Under the pieces are notes generated by a model. The model saw only the letters and a list, made by a program, of their open reading frames with translations. It was not told the origin of the DNA and made no database searches. Positions 35,262 to 42,299 of a DNA stretch of 64,000 nucleotides are shown piece after piece. Every line of letters starts with the position of its first letter. The stretch's first letter is position 1. Origin of the DNA: an uncultured Azospirillum sp. (lineage in GTDB: Bacteria; Pseudomonadota; Alphaproteobacteria; Azospirillales; Azospirillaceae). The stretch covers positions 7,030 through 71,029 of the forward strand of contig NZ_CAMLJP010000014.1 in the NCBI RefSeq assembly GCF_946480385.1, given 5' to 3'. The position numbers were made by a program, and so were the translations under genes.

Positions 35262-35507
35262 TTAATCGGCCAGCAGCGCCACCCGCGCGTCCCAGCCGTC
35301 CTGGCTGAGTTTCCATGTGCCGGGCTTCTCGCCCGGCGTCACCAGTCCCAAGTCTTGGCACTCCTCCAGCAGCCAGTCCGGCGGGATCTCGGCACCGGGC
35401 GCGCGGACCTCCCCCGTGTCTGGATCGGCCGTCAGCAGACACAGGACTTGATCCTGCGTCAGGTATCCCTGTGCGGCGGTCCGGCTGCTGTACTGCGGCT
35501 TTGGCAT
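35262..35507 (-). CDS. Hypothetical protein on the opposite strand in the lysis cassette
   Basis: An 81-residue protein (MPKPQYSSRTAAQGYLTQDQ start) read against the surrounding lysis genes. AGGGAGG lies 7 bp before ATG 35507, so an upstream in-frame ATG is rejected. The middle (PPDWLLEECQDLGLVTPGE, WKLSQDGWDARVALL) looks like a small winged-helix fold. It may be a late-inserted moron gene. Function unknown. Confidence 0.55.
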   Translation of the reverse strand: MPKPQYSSRTAAQGYLTQDQVLCLLTADPDTGEVRAPGAEIPPDWLLEECQDLGLVTPGEKPGTWKLSQDGWDARVALLAD

Positions 35508-35565
35508 GCTGGCCTCCCTGCTGATGGCCAGCATGCTCCCGCTCCATCCACCTGACAATCCACTC

Positions 35566-35595
35566 GCCTGCGTCCCTTCCGGCCGCGGGCTTTTT
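35566..35595 (+). terminator. Terminator before the spanin block
   Basis: GCCTGCG (35566-35572) pairs with CGCGGGC (35584-35590, one G-T pair), followed by five T. The 3' half resembles the element found at 17799 and 34057. Confidence 0.55.
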
Positions 35596-35619
35596 CATGC
35601 CTGGAAGGAGGCATTATCC

Positions 35620-35796
35620 ATGCCCGATTGGTTTCTGCAGATCCTGGGCTACGCGACCCTGTATGCGGTGATCGTCAAGGCCATCCTGGCGTCCACCCCG
35701 ACCCCGCTGGCCGATCGCTGGTACGGCAAGGTCTACCGCGCCCTGGAATGGTCCGTCCTTGTGATCGGCCGGGTCAAGGAGGGTGCCGGCCGATGA
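35620..35796 (+). CDS. Small membrane protein, possible holin
   Basis: A 58-residue protein with one clear membrane segment (FLQILGYATLYAVIVKAILA, about 5-24) and a possible second hydrophobic part (LEWSVLVIG). It is encoded between endolysin and spanins, which is where a holin is expected, but it is short. GGAAGGAGG lies ahead. It overlaps the spanin gene by 4 bp. Confidence 0.55.
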   Translation: MPDWFLQILGYATLYAVIVKAILASTPTPLADRWYGKVYRALEWSVLVIGRVKEGAGR

Positions 35797-36113
35797 ACGC
35801 CATCCTGTCCATTCTCGGCACCCGGGCCGGAGGAATCGTCGCTCTGGCGCTGGCCGGATTGCTGACCGTTGCGGTTGCAGCACTGAGCCTATCCCTCTGG
35901 CTGACCCGCGCCGACCTCGCAAGCGCCGAGGCGAAGGCATCCCGGATGGAGGCGGCTGTCGCCGAACAGAACGCGGCCATCGACCGGATGAGGGCCGATG
36001 CTCAAGCCGCATCCCAGGCCGCATCCGCGCGGGCCTTGGCGGTCCTGAAACCGCGGTCGAAGCCCAACACCGCGACGATTGAGGAGCTGAACACATGGTT
36101 CGACTCACCCTGA
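35793..36113 (+). CDS. Rz-like inner-membrane spanin
   Basis: A 106-residue protein with an N-terminal signal-anchor (GGIVALALAGLLTVAVAALS, about 13-32) and a long helical periplasmic tail (ASAEAKASRMEAAVAEQNAA). The Rz1-like gene starts inside it in another frame. Together these span the envelope and fuse inner and outer membranes at lysis. Confidence 0.75.
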   Translation: MNAILSILGTRAGGIVALALAGLLTVAVAALSLSLWLTRADLASAEAKASRMEAAVAEQNAAIDRMRADAQAASQAASARALAVLKPRSKPNTATIEELNTWFDSP

Positions 36114-36355
36114 CCGCGGTCCTGCTTCTCGCTGCGTGCGCCTCCGAGCCCGTCCGGGTGGAGGTTCCGGTGATCCAGCGACCGACGCCGCCGGCCGAGC
36201 TGCGTGCACCCATTCAGCGGCCCGGCCGAATTTTTACCGCACCGGGAACGGCATCTGTCGCGTGCGTCGATCCGGCCGGCCGGGACGCCCTTGTCGGCTA
36301 TGTCGACCTGCTGCGGCAGCGAGTGGGTGCCTGGGAGATATGGGCGGGTCCGTAA
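36095..36355 (+). CDS. Rz1-like outer-membrane spanin lipoprotein
   Basis: An 86-residue lipoprotein: signal peptide MVRLTLTAVLLLAAC with the lipobox ending at Cys15, then a Pro-rich stretch (VPVIQRPTPPAELRAP) typical of Rz1. It overlaps the Rz-like gene by 19 bp in a different frame, an arrangement peculiar to spanin pairs. Confidence 0.8.
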   Translation: MVRLTLTAVLLLAACASEPVRVEVPVIQRPTPPAELRAPIQRPGRIFTAPGTASVACVDPAGRDALVGYVDLLRQRVGAWEIWAGP

Positions 36356-36358
36356 CCC

Positions 36359-36583
36359 CTACTCAGCCTTTCCCGGCCAAGGCCACGGCCCCTCATACCT
36401 GACACCTTCACCGGCAGATGCGAGCCCGCCCCCGATGTCGACAGCCTCCAGGCGCAGGCCTTCGGCTATCGGGCGGGCGCCGGCCAGCTGGACAGCGCGC
36501 TCCGGCGAAAGCGCCCGGACCTGCAGCACGATAGTCGGGACATCGACATCTGCCGGAAAGCCCTTCACTCCATATAGACGCAT
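36359..36583 (-). CDS. Hypothetical protein downstream of SRAP
   Basis: A 74-residue protein (MRLYGVKGFPADVDVPTIVL start), function unknown. It begins 7 bp after the SRAP stop with GAGG ahead, so it probably shares the SOS-controlled transcript. Its end faces the Rz1-like gene with 3 bp between them. Confidence 0.55.
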   Translation of the reverse strand: MRLYGVKGFPADVDVPTIVLQVRALSPERAVQLAGARPIAEGLRLEAVDIGGGLASAGEGVRYEGPWPWPGKAE

Positions 36584-36590
36584 CTCAGCC

Positions 36591-37760
36591 TCAGGCGGGG
36601 TTGATGGGCTCGATCAGGTCGGCCCGGTCATTTCGAACGTTGCCTACGTCCCGGTGGACCGGCCATAGCCGGGTCTGGTCCGCCGGGTATGGCTTCATCA
36701 GCGCCGCCAGCTCGTCAGCGCCCACCTCCTCCTCGCTCAGCCATGCGGCCCAGGTGGTCGGTGGCAGGATCACCGGCATGCGGTCATGAACCGCCGCGGT
36801 CACGTCGTTGGCAGTCGTTGTGATGATCGTGAAGGTGTGGAGCCACTCGTCGGTAGCCGGATCCTTCCACCCCTCCCATAGCCCCGCGAAGGCGTCCGGC
36901 TTCTCGTTGCTCGTGGTGCCGATGGCGTAGGGCTGCTTGACCTTCCCCTCGACCTTCCATTCATAGAAGTTGTCGAAGGGGATCAGGCAACGGCGCTTCT
37001 TGAAGGCGCTCCGGAAGGACGGCTTGTCCGGGACCGACTCAGCCCTGGCATTGATCATCCGAGCCGCGCCGGTGGAGTCCTTCGACCACACCGGCACTAG
37101 CCCCCAGCGGAGCAGGCTGAGTGTGCGCTCCTTCGTCTCCGGATGGGTCCGGATCACCGGCAGCATCTGAAGCGGCGCCGCGTTGTAGCGCGGACCGAAC
37201 TCGGGGAGTTGGCCGACCACGCCGAATCGGCTGGCGATCTGGTTGGTCGGCGAATGGATGGCAAAGCGTCCGCACATGCGGCCAGGATGATCGTCCGGGT
37301 ATGCCGCGTCAACCCGGCCGCCCGGCTTAACGATTGCCCACCCGCGGCGCTGACAGAAGGGGCAGGGCAGGACATCGCGCAGCTCGGCGAGCTGGACGTC
37401 TGGACCCAACCTCTGAATGGCGTCGACCACGTCGACCTCCCACCGCCGCCGGCAGGCCCCGCAGGTCGCCGCAAGTTGGCTGCGCACCGCCATCAAGTCG
37501 CCGACCCGGCCGCCATATCGTGAGATAGGAACGGACGATTTCCATGAGGCCTGCCCAGTGTGGGCGCAGCGGGCGCACCTCAATTCGTTGACGGCATCCT
37601 TCAGGAAGGCATGCGGCCCCAGGCGCCCCATCAGCTCCGCTCCGTCGATCTCCTGCTCATAGCCGCATCGATGGCACAGCCGCACGGCCTCCACCATCTG
37701 CCGGAGGAGGTCGCGGAGACGGAGAGTCGGCAGCAGCAGGACGGAGCCTTTGGGGCGCAT
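36591..37760 (-). CDS. SRAP (YedK/HMCES-like) protein fused to tandem zinc ribbons
   Basis: The C-terminal 228 residues, from an internal MCGRF at 37277, are an SRAP domain that crosslinks to abasic sites in single-stranded DNA through Cys2. The expected residues are visible: MCGRFAIH, NARAES, YEWK, and HDRMPVILP. The frame stays open upstream for 161 more residues with two copies of one zinc ribbon: CHRC...RLGPHAFL...CARC, then CGAC...RLGPDVQL...CPFC. GGAG precedes ATG 37760 and overlaps an SOS box. The Cys must be N-terminal for crosslinking, so a second start at 37277 or cleavage would be needed. Confidence 0.8.
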   Translation of the reverse strand: MRPKGSVLLLPTLRLRDLLRQMVEAVRLCHRCGYEQEIDGAELMGRLGPHAFLKDAVNELRCARCAHTGQASWKSSVPISRYGGRVGDLMAVRSQLAATCGACRRRWEVDVVDAIQRLGPDVQLAELRDVLPCPFCQRRGWAIVKPGGRVDAAYPDDHPGRMCGRFAIHSPTNQIASRFGVVGQLPEFGPRYNAAPLQMLPVIRTHPETKERTLSLLRWGLVPVWSKDSTGAARMINARAESVPDKPSFRSAFKKRRCLIPFDNFYEWKVEGKVKQPYAIGTTSNEKPDAFAGLWEGWKDPATDEWLHTFTIITTTANDVTAAVHDRMPVILPPTTWAAWLSEEEVGADELAALMKPYPADQTRLWPVHRDVGNVRNDRADLIEPINPA

Positions 37761-37762
37761 TC

Positions 37763-37777
37763 GTTCTCCATACGTTC
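37763..37777 (-). promoter_or_regulatory. LexA (SOS) box GTTC-N7-GTTC
   Basis: GTTC at 37763-37766 and again at 37774-37777 with a 7-base spacer is a perfect alphaproteobacterial LexA box. It lies 3 bp from the start codon of the zinc-ribbon/SRAP gene and overlaps its ribosome site. LexA would repress the gene until DNA damage. Confidence 0.7.
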
Positions 37778-37919
37778 TATCGCATGGAAACCGAGCTTCG
37801 CGGTTCGGTCAATCCGCCATTTGTGGCGGACGCCAAGCTTAGGCTCCTATGACTGTTCTTTTGGAGCTATTGCTAATACGCTGAGTGCGAGAATGAAACG
37901 ATGCGCCATTTCCGGCTTA

Positions 37920-38579
37920 CTACCCGCGCAATAGGCTGGCGCCGAACAAATTCTCTTCGATATCTGTAATCATCCTCTCGTGTTGCACATTTGTCGTGCG
38001 ACCGATACATGCCGCAAACGCCACGTTGGCCCCAGCATTTCTTAGCCGCGCCGCCGCCGACATGAAATGCGCACCTGTTGTGCAAACATCATCTATAAGA
38101 ATATGAGGTCTATTATCGACAGACCCGATCAATGACAGATTACGGAAAAGCTGGAATTTATCTCGCGTTCCGCCCTTTCGAGATTTCTCCATTGCCTGCT
38201 TCCAGCAAAGCATATGCTTTACTTCCGCTCTCTCGCCAACAACCTCAGCAACCCTCCTAGCTATTCGCAATGTACCAAAATCAGGAACGGATCTGGTGAC
38301 GTAGCTATTGGGCACCGGCACCAGAACTATATTTCCTTGGGTAAGGTCGCTCACCCGTTTGCCAAGTGTGTTGATGGCAATTCGCGCCGCGTCTGACGCG
38401 TTGCTTCTGTCAAAGCGACGAGCCTGTCCGCTGACGTTCAAAGTAAATGTACCATTTACTTGCTCGCCTTTTACTGCTTTGATCAAATGGAAGATATCCC
38501 AATCCTGCTGGCGCCTTTCAATCGTTCTTGTCTTATCGCTAAAGTAATAGCAAAGAGAATAAAATTTCACGGGCATCAT
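37920..38579 (-). CDS. Phosphoribosyltransferase-domain protein, ShosT-like toxin candidate
   Basis: A 219-residue protein with a ComF-type type I PRTase fold: NIVLVPVPNSYVTRSVPDFG, then the PRPP-binding loop HILIDDVCTTGAHFMSAAAR. It begins 4 bp after the DprA-like gene (ATG 38579 or 38576), so the two form one operon. In the ShosTA system, a PRTase toxin (ShosT) pairs with a DprA-like antitoxin (ShosA) and gives phage defence. Local DNA is visibly richer in A+T than its surroundings. A competence role is unlikely in a prophage. Confidence 0.7.
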   Translation of the reverse strand: MMPVKFYSLCYYFSDKTRTIERRQQDWDIFHLIKAVKGEQVNGTFTLNVSGQARRFDRSNASDAARIAINTLGKRVSDLTQGNIVLVPVPNSYVTRSVPDFGTLRIARRVAEVVGERAEVKHMLCWKQAMEKSRKGGTRDKFQLFRNLSLIGSVDNRPHILIDDVCTTGAHFMSAAARLRNAGANVAFAACIGRTTNVQHERMITDIEENLFGASLLRG

Positions 38580-38583
38580 ATTC

Positions 38584-39360
38584 TCATATGCAAAGTTTTT
38601 CCAAAATGTCGCTTGTGCTTGAGAGCACCACGCAAGTCGGATGAGACAAGAATTTTTTGGGCCAATTAAGCTTAGGATCATCAACCACAGACTTCGCGAT
38701 GAACAGCCATCTTCCAAGTCGCGCGCATTCCGCAGCCTGATGCAGAGTTCCTGAAGTATCAGACGCTTCAATGACGACACTTGCATCCGAAAGCGTTGCC
38801 ATCAGCCTATTGCGGCGAGGAAAATTCGCTTTGAAAACACGTTCTCCAGATGAGAATTGCGATACAAGCAAATGGTCTCGCCAAATGCGCTCTTGGAGCC
38901 GCTTGTTTTGCGCGGGGTAAGCTTTGTCGAGTGGCGTACCAATCACGGCGACCGTGCGCCCGCCTTCATCAATGGCGGATTGAAGCGCCTCAGTGTCGAC
39001 GCCTTCGGCAAGCCCGGAAACCACAACGACCCCAGCCTGTGTCAGCTCGCGCGCCAAACGGCGAGCGCGAGCCGCTCCCTCGCGGCTTACCTTGCGCGTG
39101 CCGATGATCGAAACACACGGGACCTTTAAGAGGGTGAGATCGCCAGCCCAATGGATATCGATGTCTCCATCGGAATCGAGCCCAGCCTTCCCTCCGGCGA
39201 GGAACGACATTTGCGTTTCGTCCGGCGCCTTGCGACCGCAGAAGCTCATCATCGATGACAGCTTCATGCTGTGCTGCTGGAAAGGAGGCTCGTACTGCGA
39301 ACCGGATGCGACCATTCTCTTGGCTTCCGACTGTTGTCCGATCAGCATCGACGCCCCCAT
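38584..39360 (-). CDS. DprA-like protein, ShosA-like antitoxin candidate
   Basis: A 258-residue DprA/Smf Rossmann protein. Signature blocks: IIGTRKVSREGAARARRLAR, VVVSGLAEGVDTEALQSAI, GGRTVAVIGTPLDKAYPAQN, and FPRRNRLMATLSDASVVIEA. It lacks the winged-helix tail and SAM-like start of housekeeping DprA, which is about 360-390 residues. The tight pairing with a PRTase gene matches ShosTA. The start is uncertain; ATG 39360 gives a 70-residue leader before the fold. Confidence 0.75.
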   Translation of the reverse strand: MGASMLIGQQSEAKRMVASGSQYEPPFQQHSMKLSSMMSFCGRKAPDETQMSFLAGGKAGLDSDGDIDIHWAGDLTLLKVPCVSIIGTRKVSREGAARARRLARELTQAGVVVVSGLAEGVDTEALQSAIDEGGRTVAVIGTPLDKAYPAQNKRLQERIWRDHLLVSQFSSGERVFKANFPRRNRLMATLSDASVVIEASDTSGTLHQAAECARLGRWLFIAKSVVDDPKLNWPKKFLSHPTCVVLSSTSDILEKLCI

Positions 39361-39548
39361 ATCTGTCGCTCTACGGACCTACCGGTTAGCTTGGAAAGCC
39401 CTCTCGTCAGCCATCACCGCAACGCCGCTGAAGAGCTTGACACAATATATGTTGATGTGGTTGGGGACCGCAAATTCAAGATATAGCTAAAGGCAATTAC
39501 AGCCATTGCCCCACCAGATCCCGAGATTGTGGGGTAAGGGAGCCGCAT

Positions 39549-39683
39549 CTGTCCACATATCCAAGACTTATCCACAGAACTTTTGTCGCGCTTTGCGCCT
39601 CTCGGAAATGCGTTATGGAAAACGTTGGCGCCCCACGAAGCAATGCGGTGAATTTTGTGGATAAGATCGATATCTGTGGACGA
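39549..39683. promoter_or_regulatory. Cluster of DnaA boxes
   Basis: Two perfect TTATCCACA boxes lie at 39568-39576 (+) and 39656-39664 (-). Two-mismatch boxes are at 39549-39557 (+) and 39675-39683 (-). Two pairs facing each other in 135 bp suggest DnaA control of the flanking promoters or an origin of an acquired element. Confidence 0.6.
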
Positions 39684-39758
39684 ATCAGCGAAGCGCCTCG
39701 TCTGCGGCGTCGCTGAAAAGGGGCGCGACGGTCGGTCGCGCCTACACCATCCCCGCGA

Positions 39759-39772
39759 GTGAAAAATTTCAC
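39759..39772. promoter_or_regulatory. Palindrome GTGAAA-AA-TTTCAC
   Basis: A 6-bp inverted repeat about 55 bp before the RHH gene. It could be the operator of that regulator. Position is the only support. Confidence 0.35.
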
Positions 39773-39827
39773 AGATGCATCCCTCTAGCAGCCCTACGAA
39801 GGCACGCGTCAACTAAGGGAAACGTCG

Positions 39828-40064
39828 ATGATCTGCCGAAATCTCGTCATCAATGGCCGCCGCACCAGCATCCGAATGGAAAGGGGCTTCTGGGAGGCGC
39901 TGGAGGAGGTGGCGCGGGACCGCAAACTCACCATCGCCGATCTGGTGTCGGAGGCCGACGAAGTGCGCAGTGGCGCGCCGCTCACCCGAACCTTGAGGGT
40001 GCTGGCGGTGTCACACTTCCGCGAGTTGCTCAACGGGGCAACGGAGGCGGTCGGCATCGGCTGA
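39828..40064 (+). CDS. Ribbon-helix-helix protein (RHH_4 type)
   Basis: A 78-residue DNA-binding protein. The core NGRRTSIRMERGFWEALEEV, followed by RKLTIADLVSEAD and LTRTLRVLAVSHFREL, is the alphaproteobacterial RHH_4 pattern: a beta strand, two helices and a conserved tail. It is transcribed away from the DprA/PRTase operon and may repress it, itself or phage genes. Confidence 0.85.
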   Translation: MICRNLVINGRRTSIRMERGFWEALEEVARDRKLTIADLVSEADEVRSGAPLTRTLRVLAVSHFRELLNGATEAVGIG

Positions 40065-40108
40065 GAAGGTCGTGGCGCACAGCTGCATCGCGATCCGTCG
40101 TCCTCAGA

Positions 40109-40146
40109 ACGACAATTTCTCTTGCTTTGTCGTTCTGTGTACGACA
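40109..40146. promoter_or_regulatory. Triple ACGACA/TGTCGT operator-like array
   Basis: CAGAACGACAA (40105-40115) is matched by its exact complement at 40127-40137, and a third half-site ACGACA follows at 40141-40146. The half-sites are ACGACA (40109), TGTCGT (40128) and ACGACA (40141). The same half-site flanks the late leader at 7400 and 7457. Confidence 0.55.
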
Positions 40147-40204
40147 GAATGGCTTTGTGAACGGCGCTGGTGCCGGTCACGAAACCGAAAGGAGGTGACG
40201 CGCA

Positions 40205-40303
40205 GTGAACATTCTGGAGTGGCTGAAGGGCCTCTTCCCGAAATTCCGGTTCAAGATCAGGTTGACCGCCGAGATTGAACTGGACACCAGGGAAAAGGGC
40301 TAA
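40205..40303 (+). CDS. 32-residue small protein with an ideal ribosome site
   Basis: GTG 40205 is preceded by AAAGGAGGTGA (40189-40199), as close to a full anti-SD match as occurs in the window. The product begins MNILEWLKGLFPKFRFKIRL and is amphipathic and basic at first, acidic at the end. It lies directly after the triple operator. Function unknown; it could be a phage regulator or membrane-active peptide. Confidence 0.5.
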   Translation: MNILEWLKGLFPKFRFKIRLTAEIELDTREKG

Positions 40304-40382
40304 GGCCAAGGGTGGGGTCGGGAAACCGGCTCCACCTCCCAGAAGGACGAATGCGCGTCACCTCCTGAAGCGAGAGGTTAGC

Positions 40383-40598
40383 ATGACCGCCGACGAGTTC
40401 AAGGCCTGGAGGTCGCAGGTGGGCCTGTCCGTGCGAGAGGCCGCTGAAGCCCTTGGCGTCTCGCGCAGCACCATCGAGCTTTACGAGCTGGGACGCAGGA
40501 AGGACGACGGGCGACCCGTCGTGATCCCGAAGCACATCGGGCTGGCGTGCGCCGCCCTGGCACAGGGCCTGGACGAATGGCGTCCTTCGTCCCCGTGA
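40383..40598 (+). CDS. XRE-type HTH protein
   Basis: A 71-residue DNA-binding protein: EFKAWRSQVGLSVREAAEAL, GVSRSTIELYELGRR, then a C-terminal helix (IGLACAALAQGLDEW). The ATG at 40383 starts directly at the HTH; a further upstream ATG (40275) would add a Pro-rich leader overlapping the small gene. It may be the phage Cro/CI-type switch protein. Confidence 0.7.
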   Translation: MTADEFKAWRSQVGLSVREAAEALGVSRSTIELYELGRRKDDGRPVVIPKHIGLACAALAQGLDEWRPSSP

Positions 40599-41434
40599 TC
40601 GCTTTGCCCAAGGCAGCAAGAAGCATGCACGAAACCATCTTTCTCAGCCCTTGGGGCGAGACGGGGCGCCAAGTCGAGATGCTGGTTCAGCGCCCGAAAA
40701 CTGACGGGCCTCGGCCGGCAGTCATGCTGATGCATGGGCATCAGCCGCCACCAAATCAGCCGGGCGCCCGCTGGACGATCAGCCGGGGGCATTTCCAGTC
40801 CGTTCTCGCCATGGGATACGTCGCAGCCGCGGTATCCATGCCCGGCTATGGCCGGTCGGTCGGGCCTCCGGATTTCTGCGGCCCGCGCAGCCAGGAAGCC
40901 GTCCGTGCCGGGCTGGCGCATCTGCGAGCTATGCCGGACGTTGATCCGGATCGGATCGCCATATGCGGCTGGAGCCGAGGTGCCGTGGTGGCCGCCATGG
41001 TCGCCACACAAGAGCCAAGCCTTCGCGCGCTGGTGCTGGCCTCTGGCAACTACGATTTTCGTGACCGGCGGTCATTCGCCATCACGGGGATTGAGGAGTC
41101 CTATCTGGAGGAGGTTGCCGGCGAAGAGTATGACGCCGGTATCCGCGCCCGATCCGCCACCATGCATGCAGAGCGCATCCTGGCGCGAACCTTGATCATC
41201 CACGGCGATCAGGATGACCGCACCCACCCGGCGCAGGCAGTGGCGTTCCACGAGCGGCTCGCATCCCTGGGGAGGCCCGTCAGGATGGTCATGTTCTCTG
41301 GTGTTGGGCACGATCTACCGCCCTGGCTGGAAGGGGCGGAAATCGCCTCTCACCTCAGGGTCGCCCTGGAGCAAGAGGGCGCCGGGCGTGCGCGCACCCC
41401 CAAAGGGATCAGCGGGCCGCCGCTGGCCTCGTGA
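40577..41434 (+). CDS. Alpha/beta hydrolase
   Basis: A 285-residue serine hydrolase of the dienelactone-hydrolase/prolyl-oligopeptidase type. It shows the oxyanion region VMLMHGHQPP, the nucleophile elbow CGWSRGAVVA, the acid in HGDQDDRTHPAQ and the catalytic His in GVGHDLPPW. The start is either ATG 40577, overlapping the HTH gene, or ATG 40625 (MHETIFLSPWGE). The substrate is unknown. It faces an exporter gene, and both look like cargo of the prophage arm. Confidence 0.85.
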   Translation: MASFVPVIALPKAARSMHETIFLSPWGETGRQVEMLVQRPKTDGPRPAVMLMHGHQPPPNQPGARWTISRGHFQSVLAMGYVAAAVSMPGYGRSVGPPDFCGPRSQEAVRAGLAHLRAMPDVDPDRIAICGWSRGAVVAAMVATQEPSLRALVLASGNYDFRDRRSFAITGIEESYLEEVAGEEYDAGIRARSATMHAERILARTLIIHGDQDDRTHPAQAVAFHERLASLGRPVRMVMFSGVGHDLPPWLEGAEIASHLRVALEQEGAGRARTPKGISGPPLAS

Positions 41435-42299
41435 ATGATCGAGAGGCTGCGGGTGCCGAGCCCGTCACCACCACGACAGCAGCCAACAGCACGATCACGC
41501 CGCCGACCGCCGTCAGCATGCTCGGCACTTCGCCGAACAGGAGCCAGCCGATTGCGGCGGCGGCCGGCACCGCCAGGAAATCCAGCGGCGCCAGAAAGCC
41601 TACGGTGGCCCGGCTGAATGCCTTGGCGGCGGTGTATTGCGCGGCAACGGCGAACAGCCCTAGGGCGGCCAGGACCGGCCAGTCAGCGGCTGGCGGCATC
41701 ACCCAGCTCGGGATCGCCATCGGCAGAGTGCCCAGCACCGACACGGCCGAGTAGATCAGCACCACCATTCCAGGGGCGTTGCCCGCCTCTGTCAGCCGGC
41801 GGACGGCTGTCTGGGAGCCCGCCGTGGCTATCGCCGCGACCATGGCTGCCAGCACGCCCAAGGCCTGTTCCGGCTCCTGTAGGGCCGGCACCAGGGGCAA
41901 CGCCGCGCCGACGAAGCCAATCACCACCGCAACCCACACGACCGGGTTCGCCCGCTCGTTCAGCATCAGCCGGGCGGCGACCGGCAGCATCAGCGCGCGG
42001 GTGAAGAAGATCAAGAACACCAAGGCGAGCGGCGCATTACCGAGCGCGTACATGAAGCAATAGAGGGCCAGTACACCTAGGCCGCACCGGAGCACATAGC
42101 CGACCGGGTCCTTCGTCTTGCCCAGATCGGCGATCAGTCGCCACGCTGCCACCAGCGCAACAGCACCGACCGCAGCTCGGAAGAATGCCAACTCGGCCGT
42201 AGGCAGTTTGGCGCTCAGGAGCTTTGCCGCCGCCGAGCTGGCGGAGAAGGTTGCGGCGGAGGCGAAAGCCCAGAGGGCGGCAACGGTAGTGGGTCGCAT
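41409..42299 (-). CDS. EamA-family drug/metabolite transporter
   Basis: A 296-residue inner-membrane protein with about ten membrane segments in two EamA repeats (first from LWAFASAATFSASSAAAKLL, second from LGVLAAMVAAIATAGSQTAV). Family members export amino acids, purines or drugs. It overlaps the 3' end of the hydrolase gene by 26 bp, tail to tail. Confidence 0.88.
   Translation of the reverse strand: MRPTTVAALWAFASAATFSASSAAAKLLSAKLPTAELAFFRAAVGAVALVAAWRLIADLGKTKDPVGYVLRCGLGVLALYCFMYALGNAPLALVFLIFFTRALMLPVAARLMLNERANPVVWVAVVIGFVGAALPLVPALQEPEQALGVLAAMVAAIATAGSQTAVRRLTEAGNAPGMVVLIYSAVSVLGTLPMAIPSWVMPPAADWPVLAALGLFAVAAQYTAAKAFSRATVGFLAPLDFLAVPAAAAIGWLLFGEVPSMLTAVGGVIVLLAAVVVVTGSAPAASRSFTRPAAAR

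Larger units (their letters stand above)
39361..39827. other. 467-bp divergent regulatory region
   Basis: No convincing gene. It lies between the DprA/PRTase operon and an RHH gene and should hold promoters for both. It contains the DnaA-box cluster (39549-39683), an 8-bp-arm hairpin GGCGCGAC/GTCGCGCC (about 39722-39742) and a GTGAAA-AA-TTTCAC palindrome. Confidence 0.6.

Noticed and set aside
38584..39360. DprA-like gene as housekeeping competence dprA
   Set aside because: Too short, lacks the flanking domains of chromosomal DprA, lies in a prophage arm and is coupled to a PRTase.
39414..39812. 132-residue minus frame in the DnaA-box region
   Set aside because: No ribosome site, mixed codon use and overlap with regulatory sequence; probably not a gene.
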